A stretch of DNA of 64,000 nt. Source: Flavobacterium cheongpyeongense. Its GTDB lineage: Bacteria > Bacteroidota > Bacteroidia > Flavobacteriales > Flavobacteriaceae. Under the pieces are notes generated by a model. It worked only from the letters and a program-made list of their open reading frames with translations, was not told the DNA's origin and made no database searches. Every line of letters begins with the position of its first letter. Positions within the stretch are counted from its first letter, which is position 1. Of the stretch, positions 45,884 to 53,993 are shown piece by piece. A program made the position numbers and the translations under genes. Location of the stretch: assembly GCF_003202435.1 (NCBI RefSeq), contig NZ_QJHK01000013.1:1-64000 (forward strand). Reading direction: 5' to 3'.

Positions 45884-46468
45884 TTATTTCTGAACAATTG
45901 GTGTTCTCAATGATTCTAATACAGCTACAATATCGGTGTAAAGTTCTGTATTTGAAGCAACACCATTAGCATTAGCTGCAGCACCAACATATCCTTCGAA
46001 TTTTGTATATTCTGCATTACTGGCTTTTGTTCCCATACGTTTATTGACTGCCGGATCATGTGCAGCCACCATGTTTAAGCCTGAATAAGTATTCACAGCA
46101 TTAGTACCGCCTGTATTAAAGGAGAAGAAATTAGTAAGATTGTCTGATAATTTAGCAATATTGGTAGCCTGCGTATCACCTGTTTCTGCTAAAAGAGGGG
46201 CAAAGTGTGCCTGTAAATTACCAGATGCATTTGACTGAATGTCGGCTACAATTAATCCTATAGTAGAGTTTACAACTTTGCGGAAACTTAAACGTCCCTG
46301 TTCAATCATTTGTCCTTGGTTATCGGGATCTGAAACCATTGTAGTTCCGCCTAAACGAGTATAAATAGTCGCTTTTACTGGAGCAGGATCATCATCATTG
46401 CTGCAGGAAATTAAAGTTGCCGATGCCATTATCAGAACACTAAGTGTAATTTTAGAAAAATTTTTCAT
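45884..46468 (-). CDS. Truncated-haemoglobin-like lipoprotein
   Basis: 194 residues. The signal peptide and lipobox (ASATLISC) plus a SNDDDPAP linker mark a lipoprotein. The body resembles a group 1 truncated globin: TIYTRLGGTTMV (the helix A/B start), FRKVVNSTIGLIVADIQ, HFAPLL, LSDNLTNFFSFNTGGTNAVNTYSGLNMVAAHDPAVN with the likely proximal His in VAAHD, and a final helix. About 20 extra residues occur after RLGG. Most such globins are cytoplasmic; a lipid-anchored one next to haem genes is unusual. It might bind haem or oxygen outside the inner membrane. Second gene of a pair with the 144-aa protein upstream (18 nt gap). Confidence 0.78.
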   Translation of the reverse strand: MKNFSKITLSVLIMASATLISCSNDDDPAPVKATIYTRLGGTTMVSDPDNQGQMIEQGRLSFRKVVNSTIGLIVADIQSNASGNLQAHFAPLLAETGDTQATNIAKLSDNLTNFFSFNTGGTNAVNTYSGLNMVAAHDPAVNKRMGTKASNAEYTKFEGYVGAAANANGVASNTELYTDIVAVLESLRTPIVQK

Positions 46469-46486
46469 AATAAAATATTTAAAGGG

Positions 46487-46921
46487 TTAATTAAAAAACT
46501 GATTTATTTTTTGAGATAATTTATAGCTCCTACTATTTTGATTTACCGGACAAACTTCTTTGTTCGCTAAGTGAGCCGGTAAAATATAACGTTTGGCTTC
46601 GTAAGGTCTTTTACTCATTAATTCATTATATACTTTTTCGGAATTTGTGATTTTATTGTTATGGAAATAAACAACCACATTTCTTTTAACGATAATAGAA
46701 TCTGATGTCAGTCCTTTGATTAATCGCAAATCAGAGCATATTTGTCTGGCCTCAACAGAATCTATGTCTGTTTTAAAATCAATTCGGCTTACCTGTAAAT
46801 TTGGATTTTCATAAACTCCAGGTTTGGCAGTAATAATGTGAAAAAGCAAAATGCCTAAAAATAATACGGTAATTAGCAATGCTGTTCGAAATATCTTTTT
46901 TATTTTTTTGTTGATTTTCAT
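46487..46921 (-). CDS. Membrane-anchored protein with HMA-like fold (hypothetical)
   Basis: 144 residues. One N-terminal membrane helix (ALLITVLFLGILLFHIITA) and a soluble domain. The stretch LQVSRIDFKTDIDSVEARQICSDLRLIKGLTSDSIIVKRNVVVYFHNNKITNSEKVYNELM has the beta-alpha-beta-beta-alpha layout of heavy-metal-associated domains but no CxxC. A conserved-looking EVCPVN segment near the end could hold a redox or metal Cys. It precedes the lipoprotein globin gene in the same operon. No function is assigned. Confidence 0.7.
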   Translation of the reverse strand: MKINKKIKKIFRTALLITVLFLGILLFHIITAKPGVYENPNLQVSRIDFKTDIDSVEARQICSDLRLIKGLTSDSIIVKRNVVVYFHNNKITNSEKVYNELMSKRPYEAKRYILPAHLANKEVCPVNQNSRSYKLSQKINQFFN

Positions 46922-47326
46922 ATCTGTGTTTTTAAAATGATTAGATTTTAAAGATGATATACGAGTGTTTTTTTCGGACGGTTTTGTTTTTATATAAGAA
47001 ACATACTAATTTAGAATTGTTATGAATAACTTAAGGTGTTGTTTTTATGGAGTAAGTATTCCGGTAAAGTTTGCTGTTAGAATACTCTGGAGAGATTGAA
47101 TCCAAAACGGATAATTGATTTTTATTAAGTGAATTTGCAGATCTGTTCAGGTGTGTCGCATAATCAATATTCAGATCGAATCTATTTTGAAATAATGCAC
47201 CAAAACAATAAAGATTTTATAAATTTAGAAGCAAGTAAACGATAAACCGTTAAAAAGATTTAATTTTGAAAGGCCAATTATTCGTTTTAATTAACTAGAA
47301 TAGTAACTTGAAAAAGTAAATCAAAA
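46922..47326. other. 405-nt divergent intergenic region
   Basis: The gap lies between the minus-strand membrane-protein/globin pair and the plus-strand AraC gene. It contains a TAATTTTG -7 box at 47261-47268, 59 nt before the AraC start. The rest is AT-rich with no ORF, stable hairpin or repeat that I can support. Confidence 0.5.
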
Positions 47327-48193
47327 ATGGAGGAAGAAATAAAAATTGAAGAGGATTTTACACTTATCCGTTTTCAAAACGATGGTTCAGAACCTTTTTT
47401 TGCACAGCGTGAAGTAGGTAGTGGTTTGATACAGTTTCATTTCGGGCTAAAAGGCAATGCTAAATTCCTTTTCAATCAGGGCAATTATGCTTTAGAATTA
47501 AAAGAAGAAAAGTCTTTGCTTTTATACAATCCGCAAAAAGAATTACCACTGAATTTAGAATTAACTCCTAATTCATGGGTAATCTCGGTTATTGTTTCCA
47601 TCAAAAAATTCCACGCACTCTTTTCTGCCGAGGCGGATTATATTACTTTCTTAAGCGCTGATAATAAAGATAAAAAGTATTACAACGAAGCAAATATCAG
47701 TCCGTCAATGGCGATTGTACTGAGCCAGTTGTTTCATTATAATCTTCATCCATCCATCAAAAACCTGTATTATAAAGGAAAGGGATACGAATTACTGAGT
47801 CTGTATTTTAACAGAACCGAAGACCCAAATGCTGAGCAATGTCCTTTTTTGATTGATGAGGATAATGTTCTGAAAATCCGAAAAGCAAAAGAAATCGTAA
47901 TTGCTAATATGGCAGAGCCGCCAGGATTACAAGAATTAGCAGATCAGATTGGTTTGAATCTGAAGAAACTGAAAATGGGTTTCAAGCAAATTTATGGCGA
48001 CACGGTTTACGGATTTCTGTTTGATTACAAAATGGATTTTGCCCGAAAACTATTAGACAGCGGTTCTTATAACGTAAACGAGGTAGGATTGAAAATCGGC
48101 TATAGCACTGGAAGTCATTTTATAGCGGCATTCAAAAAAAAATTTGGTACAACGCCGAAAAAGTATTTGATGTCGATTAATGCGAATGTGTAA
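47327..48193 (+). CDS. AraC-family transcriptional regulator
   Basis: 288 residues. An N-terminal ~180-residue ligand domain of cupin-like beta character (IQFHFGLKGNAKFLFNQGNYALELKEEKSLLLYNPQKELP) leads to a C-terminal AraC double helix-turn-helix: PPGLQELADQIGLNLKKLKMGFKQIYGDTVYGFLFDYKMDFARKLL, then VNEVGLKIGYSTGSHFIAAFKKKFGTTPKKYL. It sits between the hem operon/globin pair and hemH, so it may control haem or iron genes; the ligand is unknown. Confidence 0.93.
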   Translation: MEEEIKIEEDFTLIRFQNDGSEPFFAQREVGSGLIQFHFGLKGNAKFLFNQGNYALELKEEKSLLLYNPQKELPLNLELTPNSWVISVIVSIKKFHALFSAEADYITFLSADNKDKKYYNEANISPSMAIVLSQLFHYNLHPSIKNLYYKGKGYELLSLYFNRTEDPNAEQCPFLIDEDNVLKIRKAKEIVIANMAEPPGLQELADQIGLNLKKLKMGFKQIYGDTVYGFLFDYKMDFARKLLDSGSYNVNEVGLKIGYSTGSHFIAAFKKKFGTTPKKYLMSINANV

Positions 48194-48341
48194 TTTATAA
48201 ACTACGAATTTTTCAATTGAAATTTGCTTTAATCTGTGTAAATCTGCGTGAAAAATTTCTCGAATTAGTTAAAATCAATTTTGAATATTCAACCATAATT
48301 AAAAAGTAACAATTATCATATTTCACAAAAGCAGCAAGTAC

Positions 48342-48349
48342 TACTTTTG
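48342..48349 (+). promoter_or_regulatory. Promoter -7 box of hemH
   Basis: TACTTTTG fits TAnnTTTG, 50 nt upstream of the hemH ATG. No clear -33 element. Confidence 0.45.
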
Positions 48350-48399
48350 CCGAAATTTTTAAAAGCAAATAAAAGCTTAAAGCAATAAAAAAAATATAA

Positions 48400-49419
48400 A
48401 TGAAAGGCGTATTATTAGTAAACTTAGGTTCTCCGGAAAGTCCAACACCAAAAGATGTAAAACCGTATTTAGATGAATTTTTAATGGATAAATACGTAAT
48501 CGATGTTCCGTATTTATTAAGAGCATTATTAGTTCGTGGCATTATTCTGAGAAAAAGACCCGAAGAATCCGCACACGCTTACGCAAAAATCTGGTGGGAC
48601 GAAGGTTCACCTTTGGTAGTTCTTTCTGAAAGAATGCAGAAAAAAGTACAGCCTTTGGTAAATGTGCCAGTTGCATTAGCAATGCGCTATGGAAGTATGA
48701 CCATCGAAAAAGGACTTCAGGAATTACATGATAAAGGTGTTACCGAAGTATTACTTTTTCCTTTGTATCCGCAATATGCAATGGCTTCAACCTTGACAAT
48801 TTTAGTTAAAGCTGAAGAAATTCGTAAAAAGAAATTTCCGGAAATGACTTTTACCGATGTCCCTGCGTTTTACAACAAACCGGATTATATTAAAAATCTT
48901 GCCGATTCAATCAAAAAGCATTTAGTTGGATTTGATTATGATCACTTGTTGTTTTCATACCACGGAATCCCGGAACGTCATATCCGTAAAACAGATGTAA
49001 CCAAATCGCACTGTAAAATCGATGGTTCCTGCTGTAACACGCCATCTCCGGCACATGATTTTTGTTACCGTCACCAATGTTACGAAACCACAAAGCAGGT
49101 CATTAAACTATTAGGGCTTCCGGAAGATAAATACAGTCTGACATTCCAGTCGCGTTTGGCGGGCGATAAATGGCTTGAGCCTTACACCGACGTAGAAATT
49201 GATAAAATGCCGGCAAAAGGAATCAAGAAATTAGCGGTTGTAACACCAGCATTCGTTTCAGATTGTTTAGAGACTTTAGAGGAAATCGCCATGCGTGCCA
49301 AAGAAGATTTTGAAGCCAATGGAGGAGAAGAGTTTTTGGCAATTCCGTGTCTGAATGATGATGACGAATGGTGTGAAACCGTCGGGAACTGGATTAATGA
49401 GTGGGCTGAGAGAAAATAG
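48400..49419 (+). CDS. hemH: Ferrochelatase
   Basis: 339-residue enzyme inserting Fe(II) into a porphyrin. VNLGSPESPTPKDVKPYLDEFLMDKYV opens the family; FSYHGIPERHIRKTD holds the catalytic His, and TFQSRLAGDKWLEPYTD and TPAFVSDCLETLEEI complete the core. A Cys-rich insertion (CKIDGSCCNTP..FCYRHQCYE) follows the catalytic loop. Internal and C-terminal cysteines (WCETVGNW) hint at a possible Fe-S cluster as in some bacterial ferrochelatases. Followed 27 nt later by hemJ. Confidence 0.97.
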   Translation: MKGVLLVNLGSPESPTPKDVKPYLDEFLMDKYVIDVPYLLRALLVRGIILRKRPEESAHAYAKIWWDEGSPLVVLSERMQKKVQPLVNVPVALAMRYGSMTIEKGLQELHDKGVTEVLLFPLYPQYAMASTLTILVKAEEIRKKKFPEMTFTDVPAFYNKPDYIKNLADSIKKHLVGFDYDHLLFSYHGIPERHIRKTDVTKSHCKIDGSCCNTPSPAHDFCYRHQCYETTKQVIKLLGLPEDKYSLTFQSRLAGDKWLEPYTDVEIDKMPAKGIKKLAVVTPAFVSDCLETLEEIAMRAKEDFEANGGEEFLAIPCLNDDDEWCETVGNWINEWAERK

Positions 49420-49446
49420 AAGAAAGAGCAAAGAAAAAAGATTTAA

Positions 49447-49995
49447 ATGGAATATTATAACTACATAAAATCACTGCATCTCATTTTTGTAATTACCTGG
49501 TTTGCAGGATTGTTTTATATTGTGCGTCTGTTTGTGTATCAAATCGAAGCCAGTGAAAAACCATCTCCTGAAAAGGAAATTCTGCAGGCGCAATACAAAA
49601 TTATGGCTTACCGTTTGTGGTACATTATTACATGGCCATCGGCGGTTTTGGCGAGTATTTTTGCTTTTTGGATGCTGTTTTTCACGGATTTAGGAAATGC
49701 GTGGCTCAAAATGCCCTGGATGCACATTAAATTAGGTTTCGTTTTTCTATTGTATCTGTATCATTTAAAATGCCATCAGATTTTTAAACAATTACAAAAT
49801 AATGAGGTGAAATATTCCAGTAATTATATGCGTTTATGGAATGAAGGCGCCACTATTATACTATTTGCTATTGTTTTTTTAGTAGTTTTAAAAAGTGCCT
49901 TCAACTGGATCTTCGGCGTAGTCGGAATCATTTTATTCTCCGTTTTACTTATGTTAGGCTTTAAATTTTATAAACGAATTAGAGAAAAAAAATAG
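49447..49995 (+). CDS. hemJ: HemJ-type protoporphyrinogen IX oxidase
   Basis: 182-residue membrane protein with about five helices. The signature SLHLIFVITWFAGLFYIVRLFVY (conserved His and aromatic/Arg pattern) and WMHIKLGFVFLLYLYHLKC (second His and Lys) match HemJ, which oxidises protoporphyrinogen IX. The product is the substrate of ferrochelatase, encoded 27 nt upstream. With hemA, B, C, D, E, F and H this leaves only hemL outside the window for the protoporphyrin route. Confidence 0.9.
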   Translation: MEYYNYIKSLHLIFVITWFAGLFYIVRLFVYQIEASEKPSPEKEILQAQYKIMAYRLWYIITWPSAVLASIFAFWMLFFTDLGNAWLKMPWMHIKLGFVFLLYLYHLKCHQIFKQLQNNEVKYSSNYMRLWNEGATIILFAIVFLVVLKSAFNWIFGVVGIILFSVLLMLGFKFYKRIREKK

Positions 49996-50003
49996 TTTTT
50001 TTA

Positions 50004-50051
50004 GTTTCAGGTTTCAAGTTGAAAAATGTAACGTAACCTGAAACCTGAAAC
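50004..50051. repeat. Inverted repeat after hemJ
   Basis: GTTTCAGGTTTCA at 50004-50016 and its exact complement at 50039-50051, 22 nt apart. It may terminate hemJ transcription or be a dispersed palindrome; no long T run follows. Confidence 0.5.
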
Positions 50052-50067
50052 AAATAAAACAAAAGTA

Positions 50068-51540
50068 ATGCTGAACAACTTCAAAATGTCAATGCTATCA
50101 CTGCGAATCAGGATTTTCCTGTCGATGATTGTATTGATTGTTGTGGCATCATTTTTACTGGCTTCCATTTCTATTATTCAGTTTAAGAATGAAGCCAAAG
50201 AATACCATCAGGAACGTCTTGAACGAAAGGAAAATGCTGTTAAGGAACACATCAATTATGTACTGGCAACGACAACGTATCCTTTAAAAACAGCCAATCT
50301 GGATTTAATTTTTAAAGACAAAATTCACGAATTAGCCCAGATTCACAAAATCGAAATCAATATTTATAGTCTCAAAGGAAAATTATTAAAATCCTCGAAA
50401 GAATCTTTTGCCGTTGATAAAGTCGCAGCTCCAATTCCTGATTTTATTTTAAAACTGGTTCGCTCTTCTATCGAAAAGCGTTTTGTCGACATCAAAACGA
50501 TTGATGGAGTAAAAAACAGATCTTCTTATAGTTTAATCAAAGACGAAAAATTCAAACCACTCGGAATACTGAATCTGCCTTATCTGGAAGACGATGGCTA
50601 TTACGATAACGAATTGAATACTTTTCTGATTCGTCTGAGTCAGGTTTATTCTTTTATGCTGATTGTGGCTTTCGCATTAGCATATTTCCTTTCAACCTAT
50701 ATTACAAAATCACTAAAAACCATTTCAGATCGTTTGGAAGAAACCAATCTCGACCAGAAAAACGAAAAAATTGTTTTAGAAGCCAATAGCAAGGAAGTCA
50801 ACTTCCTGATCAAAGCCTATAACGGAATGGTTGATAAACTGGAAACCAGTGCCATCAAACTGGCACAAAGCGAACGTGAAGAAGCATGGCGGGAAATGGC
50901 AAAACAAGTGGCACACGAAATTAAAAACCCGCTTACGCCTATGCGTTTGACGGTGCAGAGTTTTCAACGAAAGTTTGATCCGAATGATCCTGATGTTAAA
51001 CAAAAAATGAATGATTATTCTGAAACCTTAATTCAGCAGATTGATACGATGACTTCTGTAGCTTCCGCATTTTCTAACTTTGCTTCCATGCCGGCGCAGC
51101 AAAATGAAACCTTAAATGTTGTTGAGGTTGTAGAATTGGCACTTGATATTTTTAACGAAGATTATATTGTTTTTGAAAGTGATGAGCAAGAAATTATCTC
51201 AAAAATGGATCGTACACAATTGATTCGTGTCATTACCAATTTAGTAAAAAATGCAACACAGGCAATTCCGGAAAGTCAATTGCAAAAATCAATTCTGGTC
51301 ACAGTAAAAAGGATCGATGATAACGTGGAGATAGCTGTAAATGACAACGGAATCGGGATCCAGAAACAAGATACAGGTCGGGTATTTGAACCTAAATTCA
51401 CCACTAAAACAAGTGGAATGGGACTTGGTCTTGGAATTATAAAAAACATCATCGAAAATTACAAAGGAACAATTACCTTTGAGTCAGCTTACGGAAAAGG
51501 AACCACTTTTAAGGTCTCTTTGCCCATTACAAATTCTTAA
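50068..51540 (+). CDS. NtrY-like membrane sensor histidine kinase
   Basis: 490 residues. TM1 (IFLSMIVLIVVASFLLASISII, about residues 15-36), a ~155-residue periplasmic sensor, TM2 (SFMLIVAFALAYFLSTYI, ~197-215), a HAMP-like linker (TKSLKTISDRLEETNLDQK) and the kinase core. The H box is EMAKQVAHEIKNPLTPMRL, the N box NLVKNATQAI, with DNGIGI and SGMGLGLGIIKNI in the ATP lid. The PLTP after the H box is typical of NtrY-type kinases. No response regulator lies next to it, so its partner is elsewhere. The enoyl-CoA hydratase gene follows after 11 nt. Confidence 0.92.
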   Translation: MLNNFKMSMLSLRIRIFLSMIVLIVVASFLLASISIIQFKNEAKEYHQERLERKENAVKEHINYVLATTTYPLKTANLDLIFKDKIHELAQIHKIEINIYSLKGKLLKSSKESFAVDKVAAPIPDFILKLVRSSIEKRFVDIKTIDGVKNRSSYSLIKDEKFKPLGILNLPYLEDDGYYDNELNTFLIRLSQVYSFMLIVAFALAYFLSTYITKSLKTISDRLEETNLDQKNEKIVLEANSKEVNFLIKAYNGMVDKLETSAIKLAQSEREEAWREMAKQVAHEIKNPLTPMRLTVQSFQRKFDPNDPDVKQKMNDYSETLIQQIDTMTSVASAFSNFASMPAQQNETLNVVEVVELALDIFNEDYIVFESDEQEIISKMDRTQLIRVITNLVKNATQAIPESQLQKSILVTVKRIDDNVEIAVNDNGIGIQKQDTGRVFEPKFTTKTSGMGLGLGIIKNIIENYKGTITFESAYGKGTTFKVSLPITNS

Positions 51541-51551
51541 AATACGGCGTT

Positions 51552-52334
51552 ATGAACTACGAAAATATTTTAATCTCTATTGAAGATAAAGTCGCAACAA
51601 TTACAATCAACAGACCCGAAAAACTGAATGCCTTGAATAAAGCGACTATCAGCGACCTTAGTAAAGCATTTAAATTATTAGGTAAAAATGACGATGTCAG
51701 GGTTATCATTCTAACCGGAAGCGGTGAAAAAGCTTTTGTTGCAGGAGCTGACATTTCAGAATTTGCCAATTACACAATTGCAGAAGGAGCTGAATTAGCA
51801 GCTGAAGGTCAGGAATCTTTATTCGATTATATCGAAAGTCTGAAAAAGCCTGTAATTGCTTCCGTAAACGGCTTTGCATTGGGTGGCGGACTCGAGCTTG
51901 CTATGGCCTGTCATTTTCGGATTGCTTCGGTTAATGCCAAAATGGGATTGCCGGAAGTAAGCTTAGGATTAATTCCGGGTTACGGAGGAACACAACGCCT
52001 TCCGCAATTAATTGGAAAAGGCCGTGCAATGGAAATGATCATGACGGCATCAATGATCTCTGCAGAAGAAGCACTTCAATATGGTTTGGTAAATCATGTA
52101 GTGCCACAGACAGAACTTTTATCGTTTACAAACGTAATTGCGCACAAAATTATTAAAAATGCCCCTTTTGCAATCAACAAAGCAATAAAAGCAATCAATG
52201 CTAATTTTGCAGACGGCAAAAATGGTTTTGAATATGAAATAAAAGCGTTCGGAAAATGCTTTGGCACTCAGGATTTTAAAGAAGGAACAAGTGCATTTTT
52301 AGAAAAACGAAAAGCTGTATTTACAGGAAAATAG
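51552..52334 (+). CDS. Enoyl-CoA hydratase/isomerase family protein
   Basis: 260-residue crotonase-fold enzyme, probably hydrating 2-trans-enoyl-CoA in fatty acid or amino acid breakdown. INRPEKLNALN, GEKAFVAGADISEF (oxyanion-hole strand), NGFALGGGLELAMACHFRIA with the first catalytic Glu region, and MGLPEVSLGLIPGYGGTQRLP with the second Glu are intact. Size is that of a monofunctional hydratase. Placement 11 nt after the sensor kinase suggests co-transcription. Confidence 0.93.
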   Translation: MNYENILISIEDKVATITINRPEKLNALNKATISDLSKAFKLLGKNDDVRVIILTGSGEKAFVAGADISEFANYTIAEGAELAAEGQESLFDYIESLKKPVIASVNGFALGGGLELAMACHFRIASVNAKMGLPEVSLGLIPGYGGTQRLPQLIGKGRAMEMIMTASMISAEEALQYGLVNHVVPQTELLSFTNVIAHKIIKNAPFAINKAIKAINANFADGKNGFEYEIKAFGKCFGTQDFKEGTSAFLEKRKAVFTGK

Positions 52335-52458
52335 GCTATTCCACAAATTAGCACAAAGATTTCACAGAGGACACACCAAAAAAAATAAAACGAAGCTTTG
52401 TGTAAACTTTGCGAAATCTTTATGCAACTTTGCGAAACAATTATCTAAAACAATTATT

Positions 52459-52857
52459 ATGTACGAACCAATATTTGCTCTTTTTTGCGAGCGTGCCAAA
52501 GAAAGCATACAAGCCGGAACCTTTGCCAAACTTACTCTGGCCAAAACTATCGGGGATACAGAAATCAAAAACATCTATTTCAGATTGGTGCTGAATGAAG
52601 ATGATACCCTTTCAATTTCACTAACAACCCGTTACAAAACAGAAGAAACAGAGAGCATCCATACATTAGATGAAGCTTTACTGATTTTAGGAACGTATAT
52701 CAAAAAACCATTTTTGACCGCTTTGCTTTTTACAACAGATAATGACATAACGTTCAAAGTAAACAAAAAGAACGCCGGAAGTATAATCGAACAGCCGCCA
52801 ACATTCAAAAACGTATCACCGGTAATGCTGGAGATGATTGAGAAAGGGATTGTTTAA
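52459..52857 (+). CDS. Conserved hypothetical protein
   Basis: 132 residues, soluble, no signal peptide and no family I recognise. It shows an N-terminal FCERAKESIQAGTFAKLTLAKTIGDTEIKNIYFRLVL and the repeated TR/TT beta segments LSISLTTRYKTEETESIHT and FLTALLFTTDNDITFKV. The start follows a TTTGCG/CTTTGTG-rich leader (52.37-52.44 kb) that resembles dispersed intergenic repeats. It ends overlapping the convergent membrane-protein gene by 4 nt. Confidence 0.75.
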   Translation: MYEPIFALFCERAKESIQAGTFAKLTLAKTIGDTEIKNIYFRLVLNEDDTLSISLTTRYKTEETESIHTLDEALLILGTYIKKPFLTALLFTTDNDITFKVNKKNAGSIIEQPPTFKNVSPVMLEMIEKGIV

Positions 52858-53246
52858 ATCTTAGCTATAAGTTTTTGAACAAGAAAACTATCTATTATAA
52901 AAGGCAATATTATTGTTCCCGTAAAAATAATTAGTGTCGGAATTATGTCGATTTTGTGTTTGGGTGTTTTCGAAAATTCGGGTTCTCTTAAGAAAATAGG
53001 ATAATAGACATCTCGTATAATCTTATAAAGAAACAAGAAGATGAATGTTGTTTGAGATCCGAAATAAGCTAGTTTTTGTAAAGAAGAATTTTTGTTATAA
53101 AAGAAGTACGCTCCAATTATTAATAAAGCTAATCCAAAAACGAACAGTTTTAATAAAAAATCAGGTTTGTGTAATTGATCTTGTTTAAAAATGATTAAAA
53201 ATAATGGGATTTGGAAAATTATATAAAATAGTAAATCAAAATTCAT
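52854..53246 (-). CDS. Hypothetical four-helix membrane protein
   Basis: 130 residues with about four hydrophobic segments (LLFYIIFQIPLFLIIF, LLKLFVFGLALLIIGAYFFY, LAYFGSQTTFIFLFLYKII, IDIIPTLIIFTGTIILPFIID) and a short basic end. No family recognised. It lies 12 nt after the DtxR-type regulator and is probably the third gene of the mntH transcript. Confidence 0.7.
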   Translation of the reverse strand: MNFDLLFYIIFQIPLFLIIFKQDQLHKPDFLLKLFVFGLALLIIGAYFFYNKNSSLQKLAYFGSQTTFIFLFLYKIIRDVYYPIFLREPEFSKTPKHKIDIIPTLIIFTGTIILPFIIDSFLVQKLIAKI

Positions 53247-53258
53247 AACAAGATTTAA

Positions 53259-53912
53259 TTATACAAGCTTCACAAACAAATTAGAAGCAATTTTATTCGA
53301 AATAGACAATTCTTTGTTGTCAATTTTAATTTTTACCGATAAATCGAAAGATTCCTTTGATAAGAATTCAATTTTAGAACCTAACGCAATTCCTTGTTTG
53401 TCAAGATATTTCAGGAACTCTGAAGAAGTGTCTTTTACACCTACACAGATACCGGTCTGGTGATCTGATAATTCAGAAAGTAAATATTTTTCAATTTTAA
53501 TAATCCGGCCGTTGGCATCCGGAATTGGATCTCCATGCGGATCCTCCGTAGGGTTACCCAGAAAATCATCCAGACGGTTAATCAACTGCTCAGATTTGAT
53601 GTGCTCCAGCTGTTCTGCGATTTCATGAACTTCGTCCCAGCTGAAATTTAGTTTTTCGACTAAAAAAACTTCCCATAAACGATGTTTTCTAACAATCATT
53701 TTTGCGGATAGTTTTCCGTTCTCTGTCAATGAAACTCCCTGGTATTTTTTGTAGTTCACCAAATCTTTCTCTGACAGTTTTTTTAGCATATCTGTTACTG
53801 ATGAAGCTTTTGTTTCCATCATTTCAGCAATTGCATTTGTACTTACTTCTGTTTCAAGTGAAGCAGTCAGATGGTATATGGCTTTAAGGTAGTTTTCTTC
53901 TGAAAAGGTCAT
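53259..53912 (-). CDS. DtxR/MntR-family metal-dependent transcriptional regulator
   Basis: 217 residues in three parts: an N-terminal winged HTH (FSEENYLKAIYHLTASLETEVSTNAIAEMMETKASSVTDMLKKLSEKDLV), a metal-binding/dimerisation domain (RKHRLWEVFLVEKLNFSWDEVHEIAEQLEHIKSEQLINRLDDFLGNPTEDPHGDPIP) and a C-terminal SH3-like FeoA domain (residues ~145-217). The E..E..H and HGDPIP residues match the metal sites of the family. It lies downstream of the NRAMP transporter and likely represses it through the dyad at 55918-55935 when Mn or Fe is plentiful. Confidence 0.93.
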   Translation of the reverse strand: MTFSEENYLKAIYHLTASLETEVSTNAIAEMMETKASSVTDMLKKLSEKDLVNYKKYQGVSLTENGKLSAKMIVRKHRLWEVFLVEKLNFSWDEVHEIAEQLEHIKSEQLINRLDDFLGNPTEDPHGDPIPDANGRIIKIEKYLLSELSDHQTGICVGVKDTSSEFLKYLDKQGIALGSKIEFLSKESFDLSVKIKIDNKELSISNKIASNLFVKLV

Positions 53913-53993
53913 TATTTTAAGGTTCAGAGGTGCAAAGTTACAAAGGTACAGAGGAAAAATTTTGCCCCTTTGTTCCTCAGAGCCTTTGCAACT

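Noticed and set aside
52335..52458. CTTTGTG/CTTTGCG-rich stretch as a functional RNA
   Set aside because: It resembles decayed dispersed intergenic repeats and contains no stable fold that I can draw by eye.
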